From an uncultured Clostridia bacterium (lineage in GTDB: Bacteria > Bacillota > Clostridia > Christensenellales > Borkfalkiaceae), in NCBI GenBank assembly GCA_947090365.1, contig CAMUNT010000020.1:1-16451 (forward strand): a DNA stretch of 16,451 nucleotides. Reading direction: 5' to 3'. The notes beneath the pieces are model-generated. The model made no database searches. It saw nothing but the letters and a program-made list of their open reading frames with translations, and was not told where the DNA came from. Positions 7,646-13,614 of the stretch are shown here, in pieces (positions within the stretch are counted from its first letter, which is position 1; each line of letters begins with the position of its first letter). Both the position numbers and the translations under genes were made by a program.

Positions 7646-9070
7646 ATGAAAAAAATACTTATTTTATTGGCGACTTTAACTCTTTCTGTTTCAATGCTGT
7701 TTGCGGGGTGTTCTTTAACCGGAGCTGACGGAATTAATGGCAGAGACGGTAAAGACGGACAGAACGTTACTATCGACGATTTATATAACAAATACGCATC
7801 CGAACACGAAGGTGCTACTTTCGATGAGTTTTTAAAGGAATATTTAAGCTACGACGGTAGTGAATTAAACAATGCGGCGAGTCTGCGTGCAACAATTAAT
7901 CGTTCGCTAATGTCCGGAGTTTCGATTTTAACGAGATTTTCGTATTCGACGCGCCGTCCCGGAGTTTTTGGGTCAACGCTTACAACGTATAAGGTCTATA
8001 CTGGGTCTGGTGCGATTTTATGGATGGATAAAACAGCCGGCGATGCATACGTTGTTACTAACTGTCACGTTATTTACGACGACTCTTCCGATACGACCTA
8101 TTGCGACGATATAAGACTGTATCTTTACGGACAGGACACTTCCGGAGTAAACTACGTTTTATCCGGCAACGATATTACCAAAGATGAAAATTACCGTATG
8201 CAGGCAGAGATCGTGGGGGCTTCTGCAAACTATGATATAGCTCTTTTAAAGATTACGGACAGCACTGTTTTAAAGCGGAGTGATGCGGTTGCGGTCAGCA
8301 ATAAAACGACTGTTGCGGAAGCGTTGAACGATAGCTTTGTACAGAGTGACTGTTCAGTCGTAGGCGAGACGGTCTATGCTGTCGGTAATGCTTCGGGCGA
8401 GGGAATGTCTGCATCTAACGGTATTGTTTCCAAGGATAGCGAGATAATAGAGGTGGGGCTTTCAGACGTGGATGAGACTTCGGCATACAGCTATCGCGTG
8501 CTTCGCACGACCGCCCCTATAAATCACGGTAATTCCGGCGGTGCGCTGTTCAATACCGAAGGTAAAATTGTCGGTGTGGTCAACGCCAAAGACGAAGGCG
8601 AAGAGATTGACAATATGGGCTATGCCTTGCCTGCAAATACAGTACGCCGTCTTGTAGTTTCTATGTACGACAGTTACGTGGCAAACGGTAACAAACATAT
8701 TAACGGTTCCGGAACTAAATGCGGAATTAATAAGGTTTTGCTTAATATTACGACCACTGTTGCCGACAGCTATGCAAGACTTAACGAGGACAGAGTTGCC
8801 GTTATAACAGAGCTGATAAGAGTAAGTAGCGTCTCCGGCAGGCCTGCAAGCGGAGCTTTACAGGCAGGCGATATTTTGGTATCCGCAAAATTAACGTCTG
8901 CAAGCGGAACGTTAAAAGAAGATATAATAGTTACGCGTAATTACAGCTTATCGGAAATGCTGATTTCTGCAAGAGTCGGCGATACGCTGACTCTGACAAT
9001 TGAAAGAGATAAAGCGGAAAGCGAAGTTTCAATTGAATTTGAAAGCAGTCACTTCAAATATTACGAATAA
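7646..9070 (+). CDS. Lipoprotein-anchored S1C (HtrA/DegP-like) serine protease with PDZ domain
   Basis: Predicted membrane-anchored extracytoplasmic protease for quality control or stress. The N-terminus is a lipoprotein signal ending in lipobox LFAGC (C22). A short Gly-X-Y stretch follows (residues 26-40, five triplets) and leads into a clostridial-type linker with DLYNKY and FLKEYL. The trypsin-like domain shows H141 (VVTNCHVIYDD), D197 (NYDIALLKI) and S297 (NHGNSGGALFN), so the triad is complete. A C-terminal PDZ-like segment contains ASGALQAGDILVSAKL (about 401-416). The ribosome binding site is weak (GGGA, 7 bases before ATG). It is the second gene of an operon after the pyrophosphorylase. 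Whether it is a true protease or a sensor is unknown; the intact triad favours activity. Confidence 0.92.
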   Translation: MKKILILLATLTLSVSMLFAGCSLTGADGINGRDGKDGQNVTIDDLYNKYASEHEGATFDEFLKEYLSYDGSELNNAASLRATINRSLMSGVSILTRFSYSTRRPGVFGSTLTTYKVYTGSGAILWMDKTAGDAYVVTNCHVIYDDSSDTTYCDDIRLYLYGQDTSGVNYVLSGNDITKDENYRMQAEIVGASANYDIALLKITDSTVLKRSDAVAVSNKTTVAEALNDSFVQSDCSVVGETVYAVGNASGEGMSASNGIVSKDSEIIEVGLSDVDETSAYSYRVLRTTAPINHGNSGGALFNTEGKIVGVVNAKDEGEEIDNMGYALPANTVRRLVVSMYDSYVANGNKHINGSGTKCGINKVLLNITTTVADSYARLNEDRVAVITELIRVSSVSGRPASGALQAGDILVSAKLTSASGTLKEDIIVTRNYSLSEMLISARVGDTLTLTIERDKAESEVSIEFESSHFKYYE

Positions 9071-9074
9071 AAAT

Positions 9075-9104
9075 AAACGCGCGGAGTAATTGCTCCGCGC
9101 GTTT
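9075..9104. terminator. Bidirectional terminator between the protease gene and smpB
   Basis: A 12-bp perfect stem (9075-9086 with 9093-9104) around a 6-base loop, followed by T on both strands. The last stem base is also the final base of the smpB stop codon, so smpB ends at the foot of its own terminator. Confidence 0.9.
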
Positions 9105-9553
9105 TACTTGTATTCTTTCATTTGTCTTTCAAGCGCGCGTTTTTGGTCGCGCTCTGCAATAGTTCGTTTTTTATCGTAGTTTTGTTTGCCTTTGCAAAGT
9201 GCAAGCTCAACTTTAACTAAACTTCCGGAAAAATACAGTGAAAGGGGAATAAGCGTATAGCCCTTTTCGTTTATCTTTCCCACGATTTTATCTATTTCAA
9301 AACGGTGCATCAACAGCCTTCTGTCGCGCTTGCTTTCCTTTGTCGAAAATGCACCTGCTTTATCGTATACGGCAATGTGAGCGTTTTTCAGTGTAAGCTG
9401 ACCTGCCCGAATAAAACAGAAGCTGTCTTTAAGGTTGCAATTTCCCGCCCTCAATGATTTTACTTCCGCACCTTCTAAAACTATACCCGCTTCGTATTTT
9501 TCAAGTATAAAATACTCGTAAGTAGCATATTTGTTATAGGTTATCTGTTTCAT
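9104..9553 (-). CDS. smpB: SsrA (tmRNA)-binding protein SmpB
   Basis: Binds tmRNA and brings it to stalled ribosomes for trans-translation. Family blocks are clear: YEAGIVLEGAEVKSLRAGNCNLKDS (residues about 20-44, split here by reading as YEAGIVLEGAE then VKSLRAGNCNLKDS), LKNAHIAVYDKAG, then RRLLMHRFEI and a basic C-terminal tail after KGKQNYDKKRTIAERD. The tail is the part that occupies the mRNA channel in known SmpB. At 149 residues it is full length. The gene follows rnr by 19 bases, as in many Firmicutes. No Shine-Dalgarno sequence is visible before the ATG; an extended -10 box lies 8 bases upstream instead, suggesting an additional, possibly leaderless, transcript. The tmRNA gene is not in this window. 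Confidence 0.96.
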   Translation of the reverse strand: MKQITYNKYATYEYFILEKYEAGIVLEGAEVKSLRAGNCNLKDSFCFIRAGQLTLKNAHIAVYDKAGAFSTKESKRDRRLLMHRFEIDKIVGKINEKGYTLIPLSLYFSGSLVKVELALCKGKQNYDKKRTIAERDQKRALERQMKEYK

Positions 9554-9561
9554 ATTTCTAT

Positions 9562-9589
9562 ATTATATCATATTAATTAAAATAGTAAA
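9562..9589 (-). promoter_or_regulatory. Possible smpB promoter giving a leaderless or near-leaderless mRNA
   Basis: In the rnr-smpB gap and the end of rnr, minus-strand TTTACT (9584-9589), a 16-base spacer and TGA-TATAAT (-10 at 9562-9567). Only 8 bases separate the -10 from the ATG, so the RNA would begin at or one or two bases before it. The region is AT-rich, so chance is possible. Confidence 0.4.
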
Positions 9590-11480
9590 GCGAAAACATA
9601 ACGCGCATGCTGCCGAAATCACATCCGTCAACGCGAATTTTTAATTTGTCACCCAACTTAAATGAATGTTTTCTGCCTTTAATTGCAAATTTTTCGGGGA
9701 AATATTCGTAGCGGTCGTTGGGCAAAGCGTCAAAGTCGATAAGTCCCTCAACGGAGTTTTCAAGCTCGCAGAACACTCCGAAATTCGTAACTCCCGAAAC
9801 GGTTGCGTCAAAGGTTTCGCCAACGTGTTCCGACATATAAACTACTTTATATAAATCGTCGACACTGCGCTCTGCCTCATCGGCGATACGCTCCCGTGAA
9901 GAACAGTCGTCACCTGCAAATTTCATAAACGTGGCGTATTTATGCAGTGCTTTATTATCACTGTGAAGCACTGCCTTGACGCTTCTGTGAACAAACAGAT
10001 CGGGGTATCTTCTGATTGGCGAAGTGAAATGACAGTAAGCGGAGGAGGCAAGTCCGAAATGCCCCGCATTAATATGGCTGTAACGCGCTTTCTGCATACT
10101 GCGAAGCATAACTTTATTAACGACGCCGGCAAACGGTTTATCCTGTACGGCTTTTAAAATATCCTGAAAATCGTTTGGTGTAACGTTGTCTGTGTTAAAA
10201 TTACATCTGATTCCCAAATCTTTTAAAAATGTCATCAGCATTTCCGCTTTTTCGGGCGAGGGAATTTCATGGATACGGAAAAGGCAGGGGGCGTCGTTTT
10301 TTAGTAAAAATTCTGCCACAGCTTCGTTTGCGGAAATCATAAACTGTTCAATTATTCGCTCCGAAATACCGCGTTCGCCGTTTTTAATAACAATTTCGCC
10401 GTTTTCGTCGATATAAATTTTAGGTTCGTTGACAGCCAACTCGACATTGCCAAGCGCTTTACGCTTGTTTTCCAGAATAATGCACAGCTTTTGCATATCA
10501 GAAACGGTATTTACAATGTCGCGGTATTTTTCGCAGTAATACCTGTCGCCGTCACAGATAGCAGTAACGGCGGGGTAGGTCATTTTATGCCTGCTGTTTA
10601 TAATGCTTTCTGCAATTTCGCTATTTATTCTGTTTCCGTTTCGGTCAAAGGTCATTATGCAGGACAGTGCGTATCTGTCTTCGCCCTCGTTTAAAGAGCA
10701 AGCTCCGTTTGACAAAGTCTTTGGAAGCATTGGCAGAACCCTGTCGGGGAAATAGACGCTTGTACCGCGCCTGTATGCTTCTTTGTCAAGCTCGGTTTTA
10801 GGCGCGACGTATCTGCTGACGTCTGCTATGTGTACACCCAAAATATACTTTCCGTCGCGCTTTTCAAGTGATACGGCGTCGTCAATATCACGTGTATCTT
10901 CTCCGTCAATTGTAAAAATGAGTTGATCGCGCAAATCAAGCCGTCCGTAAGGAGTAATCGGCTTTTGAGATACTGTTTCAGCCTCTTCGATAACGTTGTC
11001 GGGGAAAGTTTCGTAAAGCCCGTAGGTTCGGATAATGGAAAGCTCTTCGGCTTCAAAATCACCGCTTCTGCCCAAAGTTTCCACGACCTTGCCATGAGGT
11101 AAGCCTCTTGTAGGGTAAGAGGTGATTTCACATAAAACCTTGTCACCGCTGTTTGCGGTGCCGGAAAGCGCTAGCGGAATTATTATTTTCGGAAGCTTTA
11201 CGTCATCGGGATAAAGCTTTGCCGATTTGCCTGTTTTTTCAAAAGTTCCAACAATCAAAGTGTTTGCGCGTTCGATTATTTTAATGATTTTAGCTTCGTC
11301 CTTTGTTCCGGAAACGTGCAAGGCAAGTACCTTGTCCCCGTTATATGCGCCGTTAAGCGAATGGCGGGGGACGAAGAAGTCTTTATTAAATTTTTCTTTA
11401 TCGTCGGGAATGATAAAGGCAAATCCGCGCTCGTTTGCCTGAACTGTCCCTACAAAAGTTTTTATTTCTTTTCTTTTCAT
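9573..11480 (-). CDS. rnr: Ribonuclease R (RNB family), lacking the N-terminal winged-helix domain
   Basis: Processive 3'-5' exoribonuclease that degrades structured RNA and takes part in trans-translation mRNA decay. Domains in order: cold-shock domain 1 (GTVQANERGFAFIIPDD, about 11-27), cold-shock domain 2 (about 75-135), the RNB catalytic domain from about 180 with IDGEDTRDIDDAV holding the acidic metal ligands (D192, D195, D198, D200, D201), and a C-terminal S1 domain (GVTNFGVFCELENSVEGLI, about 565-585). At 635 residues it is shorter than the usual 700-plus. The N-terminal helix-turn-helix domain is missing: an in-frame stop at 11502-11504 lies just upstream. The lysine-rich tail after S1 is also absent. 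There is no Shine-Dalgarno site; a hairpin ends 11 bases before the ATG. It sits between secG and smpB, the usual order. Confidence 0.95.
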   Translation of the reverse strand: MKRKEIKTFVGTVQANERGFAFIIPDDKEKFNKDFFVPRHSLNGAYNGDKVLALHVSGTKDEAKIIKIIERANTLIVGTFEKTGKSAKLYPDDVKLPKIIIPLALSGTANSGDKVLCEITSYPTRGLPHGKVVETLGRSGDFEAEELSIIRTYGLYETFPDNVIEEAETVSQKPITPYGRLDLRDQLIFTIDGEDTRDIDDAVSLEKRDGKYILGVHIADVSRYVAPKTELDKEAYRRGTSVYFPDRVLPMLPKTLSNGACSLNEGEDRYALSCIMTFDRNGNRINSEIAESIINSRHKMTYPAVTAICDGDRYYCEKYRDIVNTVSDMQKLCIILENKRKALGNVELAVNEPKIYIDENGEIVIKNGERGISERIIEQFMISANEAVAEFLLKNDAPCLFRIHEIPSPEKAEMLMTFLKDLGIRCNFNTDNVTPNDFQDILKAVQDKPFAGVVNKVMLRSMQKARYSHINAGHFGLASSAYCHFTSPIRRYPDLFVHRSVKAVLHSDNKALHKYATFMKFAGDDCSSRERIADEAERSVDDLYKVVYMSEHVGETFDATVSGVTNFGVFCELENSVEGLIDFDALPNDRYEYFPEKFAIKGRKHSFKLGDKLKIRVDGCDFGSMRVMFSLYYFN

Positions 11481-11491
11481 AAATATTTTAA

Positions 11492-11514
11492 AAGGACGGC
11501 TTTAGGCCGTCCTT
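11492..11514 (-). terminator. Hairpin between secG and rnr (terminator or attenuator)
   Basis: A 9-bp stem (AAGGACGGC with GCCGTCCTT) around a 5-base loop, followed on the minus strand by a T/A-rich tract that runs directly into the rnr ATG. It could partly terminate secG transcripts, lowering rnr-smpB expression, or stabilise processed RNA ends. Confidence 0.65.
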
Positions 11515-11523
11515 GATTTACAA

Positions 11524-11823
11524 TTATTGAACTATAATTCCTACGATGTAAATGGCAATCGAAAGGAATGCAAGCACTCCAAGACAAATCCACGTCCATT
11601 TTTTAAGCTGGCTTTCAATCGACTGACCTTTGTTTTTGCCGAAGAAAGTTTCGCTCGAAGCTGTAATTCCCTGAATACCGTCGGAATTGCTCTTCTGGAA
11701 CAGAACTATAAAAATTGTAGCAAGTGCGGTTAAAAACACCAGTATAAGACCTATAATCGACAGAATCTGATAAACGAGAAACTCTGTACTGTCAAAAGAT
11801 TTAGCCAATAAAAATGCACTCAT
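11524..11823 (-). CDS. secG: Preprotein translocase subunit SecG
   Basis: Small membrane subunit of the SecYEG channel that assists SecA-driven export. The 99-residue protein has two hydrophobic segments (about 16-42 and 76-98) joined by a cytoplasmic loop rich in S, G, T and K (KSNSDGIQGITASSETFFG), the standard SecG layout; VLFQKSNSDG corresponds to the family VLLQ motif. GAGGT (11829-11833) precedes ATG 11823. It has its own promoter immediately upstream and heads secG-rnr-smpB. In many Firmicutes eno precedes secG; here an EamA transporter does. Confidence 0.93.
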   Translation of the reverse strand: MSAFLLAKSFDSTEFLVYQILSIIGLILVFLTALATIFIVLFQKSNSDGIQGITASSETFFGKNKGQSIESQLKKWTWICLGVLAFLSIAIYIVGIIVQ

Positions 11824-11852
11824 AAAGTACCTCTAACTTAATTTACCTAAGA

Positions 11853-11881
11853 AGTATAACATAATTTAAAAATATTTACAA
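11853..11881 (-). promoter_or_regulatory. secG-rnr-smpB promoter
   Basis: Minus-strand TTGTAA (11876-11881), 17 bases, TATACT (11853-11858) with TGn just before the -10. The start near 11846 gives a leader of about 23 bases containing the secG ribosome binding site. Confidence 0.7.
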
Positions 11882-11887
11882 TCAATT

Positions 11888-12871
11888 TTATCCGCTTTTT
11901 TCATTTTTTAACCGTTTTTCTCCGAATTTATTTATAATAAATATTCCGAGACATACCAAAACTATTGCAATTAAAGTAAAGTACGATAAAAGCTTGTCGC
12001 TTTCACCCAGAATGACAGCAGAAAATACGGCTCCGAACAGAGGATTAGTGCTTTTGAAAACCGCTATTTTTGAAACGGGATTATATTTCAGTAAAAAGCC
12101 CTGTAAAGTAAACGCGCAGGCTGAAAGGAGCGCGAGATATAACAGCATAAATATGCTTCCGACTGATACGGGACGGAACGCTCCTCCGAAAGAAAGACCG
12201 ATTATAATCAGTATAACTCCGCCGATTAAAAACTGATATCCGCATAAAGCAGTCGTGTTTTCGTGCTTTGAAAAAATTTTGACAAGCCCGGCGGAAACCG
12301 CTGCCGACAGTCCAGACAGAATTACGAATCCTTCGCCGAGTATAGAAAATTCAAAGGAAAAATCACCGTTTAAATTAATGAGAATTACGGCGCCGAAGCC
12401 TAAAATACAGCCGGTAAGCTTTACAAGATTAAATTTTTCGGTTCTGAAAATAAAACACGCAATAATTATCGTGAAAAATACGCCTAATCCGTTCAGTACG
12501 GAAGCTTTAACACCTGCGGTGTGCGCAAGTCCGATATAGAAAAAGGTATATTGCAGTGAAGTCTGAAAAACAGATAAAAGACCTACCCGCCATAAATTTT
12601 TTGCTTTCGGAACTAAAAATCTTTTTTGCGTGATACATCCGAAAATTATTACCAGTATGCCCGCAAGTGCAAAACGTGTACCTGCGAAAAGCATTAGCGA
12701 GGGGACGCTGTCCGTGTTCACGTTAAAAAGCTTATAACCTATTTTGACGCAAGGGAACGCACTGCCCCACAAAATACAGCAGAATATTGCGCAAATACAT
12801 ATTATATAATTTTTAGTAAAAAATGAAGAGGGGTCAAACCTCTTTTTTTCGTTAAGCGTATTTTTTTCCAC
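11888..12871 (-). CDS. EamA/DMT-superfamily transporter
   Basis: A 327-residue polytopic membrane protein with about ten hydrophobic segments, arranged as two EamA repeats. The first repeat has ILWGSAFPCVKIGY (about 33-46), the usual start of this family. A later stretch, FKSTNPLFGAVFSAVILGE, is the matching EamA-type block of the second repeat. Members export or exchange metabolites such as amino acids or nucleosides; no substrate can be assigned from sequence. The start is GTG at 12871 with no Shine-Dalgarno site; no better in-frame start exists downstream before the first membrane segment. It lies upstream of secG, where an enolase gene is often found, and has a separate promoter, so it may be a later insertion. 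Confidence 0.88.
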   Translation of the reverse strand: MEKNTLNEKKRFDPSSFFTKNYIICICAIFCCILWGSAFPCVKIGYKLFNVNTDSVPSLMLFAGTRFALAGILVIIFGCITQKRFLVPKAKNLWRVGLLSVFQTSLQYTFFYIGLAHTAGVKASVLNGLGVFFTIIIACFIFRTEKFNLVKLTGCILGFGAVILINLNGDFSFEFSILGEGFVILSGLSAAVSAGLVKIFSKHENTTALCGYQFLIGGVILIIIGLSFGGAFRPVSVGSIFMLLYLALLSACAFTLQGFLLKYNPVSKIAVFKSTNPLFGAVFSAVILGESDKLLSYFTLIAIVLVCLGIFIINKFGEKRLKNEKSG

Positions 12872-12877
12872 GTTATT

Positions 12878-12907
12878 ATTATAATCCGGTCAGTGTTTTT
12901 TTGTAAA
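12878..12907 (-). promoter_or_regulatory. EamA gene promoter, apparently leaderless
   Basis: Minus-strand TTTACA (12902-12907), 18-base spacer, TATAAT (12878-12883). Six bases separate the -10 from the GTG start codon, so the first transcribed base would be the G of GTG or its neighbour. Confidence 0.55.
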
Positions 12908-12943
12908 TCGGTTTATGACTGCGTTTATTTTAGAATATATAAG

Positions 12944-13156
12944 TTAATTGTCTTTACAGAACAAATCGTTCGGCGTAATATCGTAAAATTCGCAGAATGT
13001 CAGAATTTGGTCATAGTTTAATTCGAATACGCCGTTTTCAAATCTGCTGTACTGTTGTTGCGTCATATTAAAAATTTTTGCAACCTCGGATTGAGTCAGA
13101 CCTTTATCTTTTCTTGCTTGTTTTAAATTTTTTCCTACAATTTTTGCCGTTATCAC
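12944..13156 (-). CDS. XRE-family (Cro/CI-type) helix-turn-helix regulator
   Basis: A 70-residue single-domain DNA-binding protein. KNLKQARKDKGLTQSEVAKI is helix 1-2, NMTQQQYSRFENG is the recognition helix region and PNDLF closes the domain, matching HTH_3/XRE regulators. There is no sensor or dimerisation domain beyond this, as in phage Cro-like or small autoregulators. The start is GTG at 13156 without a Shine-Dalgarno site; a weak extended -10 (TGA-TATGTT, 13163-13168) sits 6 bases upstream. The gene faces a zinc-ribbon membrane protein gene across a 90-base region with two matching dyads, so it probably represses itself and its neighbour. Ligand or trigger is unknown. Confidence 0.9.
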   Translation of the reverse strand: MITAKIVGKNLKQARKDKGLTQSEVAKIFNMTQQQYSRFENGVFELNYDQILTFCEFYDITPNDLFCKDN

Positions 13157-13162
13157 ACAAGA

Positions 13163-13168
13163 AACATA
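13163..13168 (-). promoter_or_regulatory. Possible -10 box of the XRE gene
   Basis: Minus-strand TATGTT preceded by TGA, 6 bases before the GTG start. No convincing -35 is present. The upstream dyad at 13167-13181 overlaps this box by two bases, which would fit autorepression. Confidence 0.35.
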
Positions 13169-13181
13169 TCACTAAATGATG
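13167..13181. promoter_or_regulatory. Operator-like dyad O1
   Basis: TATCACTAAATGATG, with arms ATCA and TGAT around a 5-base centre. Its reverse complement, CATCATTTAGTGATA, matches O2 at 12 of 15 positions. It lies against the start region of the XRE gene. Confidence 0.65.
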
Positions 13182-13189
13182 TAAAATCC

Positions 13190-13218
13190 TTGACACACAT
13201 CATAAAGTGATGTATAAT
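13190..13218 (+). promoter_or_regulatory. Consensus promoter of the zinc-ribbon membrane protein gene
   Basis: TTGACA (13190-13195), exactly 17 bases, TATAAT (13213-13218): fully consensus at both boxes, hence intrinsically strong and a sensible target for repression through O2. Confidence 0.85.
13198..13212. promoter_or_regulatory. Operator-like dyad O2 inside the zinc-ribbon gene promoter
   Basis: CATCATAAAGTGATG, with perfect 5-base arms (CATCA and TGATG). It lies wholly within the 17-base spacer of the promoter and ends right next to the -10 box. Its centre is 31 bases from the centre of O1, about three helical turns. Confidence 0.7.
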
Positions 13219-13246
13219 TTTGTCAAAACAATAAAGGAGAAAAGAT

Positions 13247-13582
13247 ATGTATTGTAAAAATTGCGGAAAAGAGATTGACGACAACGCATACGTGTGCCCT
13301 AACTGCGGAGTGAAAGTCGAATCCGAAAGCAATGTGGTTAAAGCTGATGCTGACAGCGGTTCGAAAGCGGGGTGGGGTGTTCTCAGCTTCTTTATTCCGT
13401 TGGTAGGTTTGATTTTATTCCTGATGTGGAAAAATGAACGCCCTCAAACATCCAAAGTATGCGGAATTTGCGCGCTTGTTTCTTTTATATTTTCCGTCGT
13501 TTTGTGTATTGTATACGGCATCATAGTCGGAAGTATGCTTGGAAGTATGCTCAATACTTTATCTGTATCGATACTTAAATAA
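13247..13582 (+). CDS. Zinc-ribbon membrane protein of unknown function
   Basis: A 111-residue protein. The N-terminal zinc ribbon MYCKNCGKEIDDNAYVCPNC has ligands C3, C6, C17 and C20. A short acidic/serine linker follows, then two hydrophobic segments: WGVLSFFIPLVGLILFLMW (about 43-61) and the stretch after SKVCGICALVSFIFSVVL (about 69-98). This ribbon plus two membrane helices layout is common among small clostridial proteins annotated only as zinc-ribbon domain-containing. No function is known. AAGGAG (13234-13239) precedes ATG by 7 bases. It is driven by a consensus promoter carrying a dyad operator and is divergent from the XRE gene, which probably controls it. It ends at a shared terminator with the gpmI remnant. 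Confidence 0.88.
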   Translation: MYCKNCGKEIDDNAYVCPNCGVKVESESNVVKADADSGSKAGWGVLSFFIPLVGLILFLMWKNERPQTSKVCGICALVSFIFSVVLCIVYGIIVGSMLGSMLNTLSVSILK

Positions 13583-13583
13583 A

Positions 13584-13612
13584 AAAATGCTACGCTGTTT
13601 GCGTAGCATTTT
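13584..13612. terminator. Bidirectional terminator between the zinc-ribbon gene and gpmI
   Basis: A 12-bp stem (13584-13595 with 13601-13612) around TGTTT. The stem ends are A/T pairs, so each strand has T residues at its 3' side. It begins one base after the plus-strand stop and lies two bases beyond the gpmI stop. Confidence 0.88.
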
Positions 13613-13614
13613 AA

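Noticed and set aside
12826..12849. Plus-strand hairpin AAGAGG/CCTCTT followed by T residues, resembling a terminator
   Set aside because: Six base pairs within the start of the EamA coding region and no plus-strand gene upstream that it could terminate.
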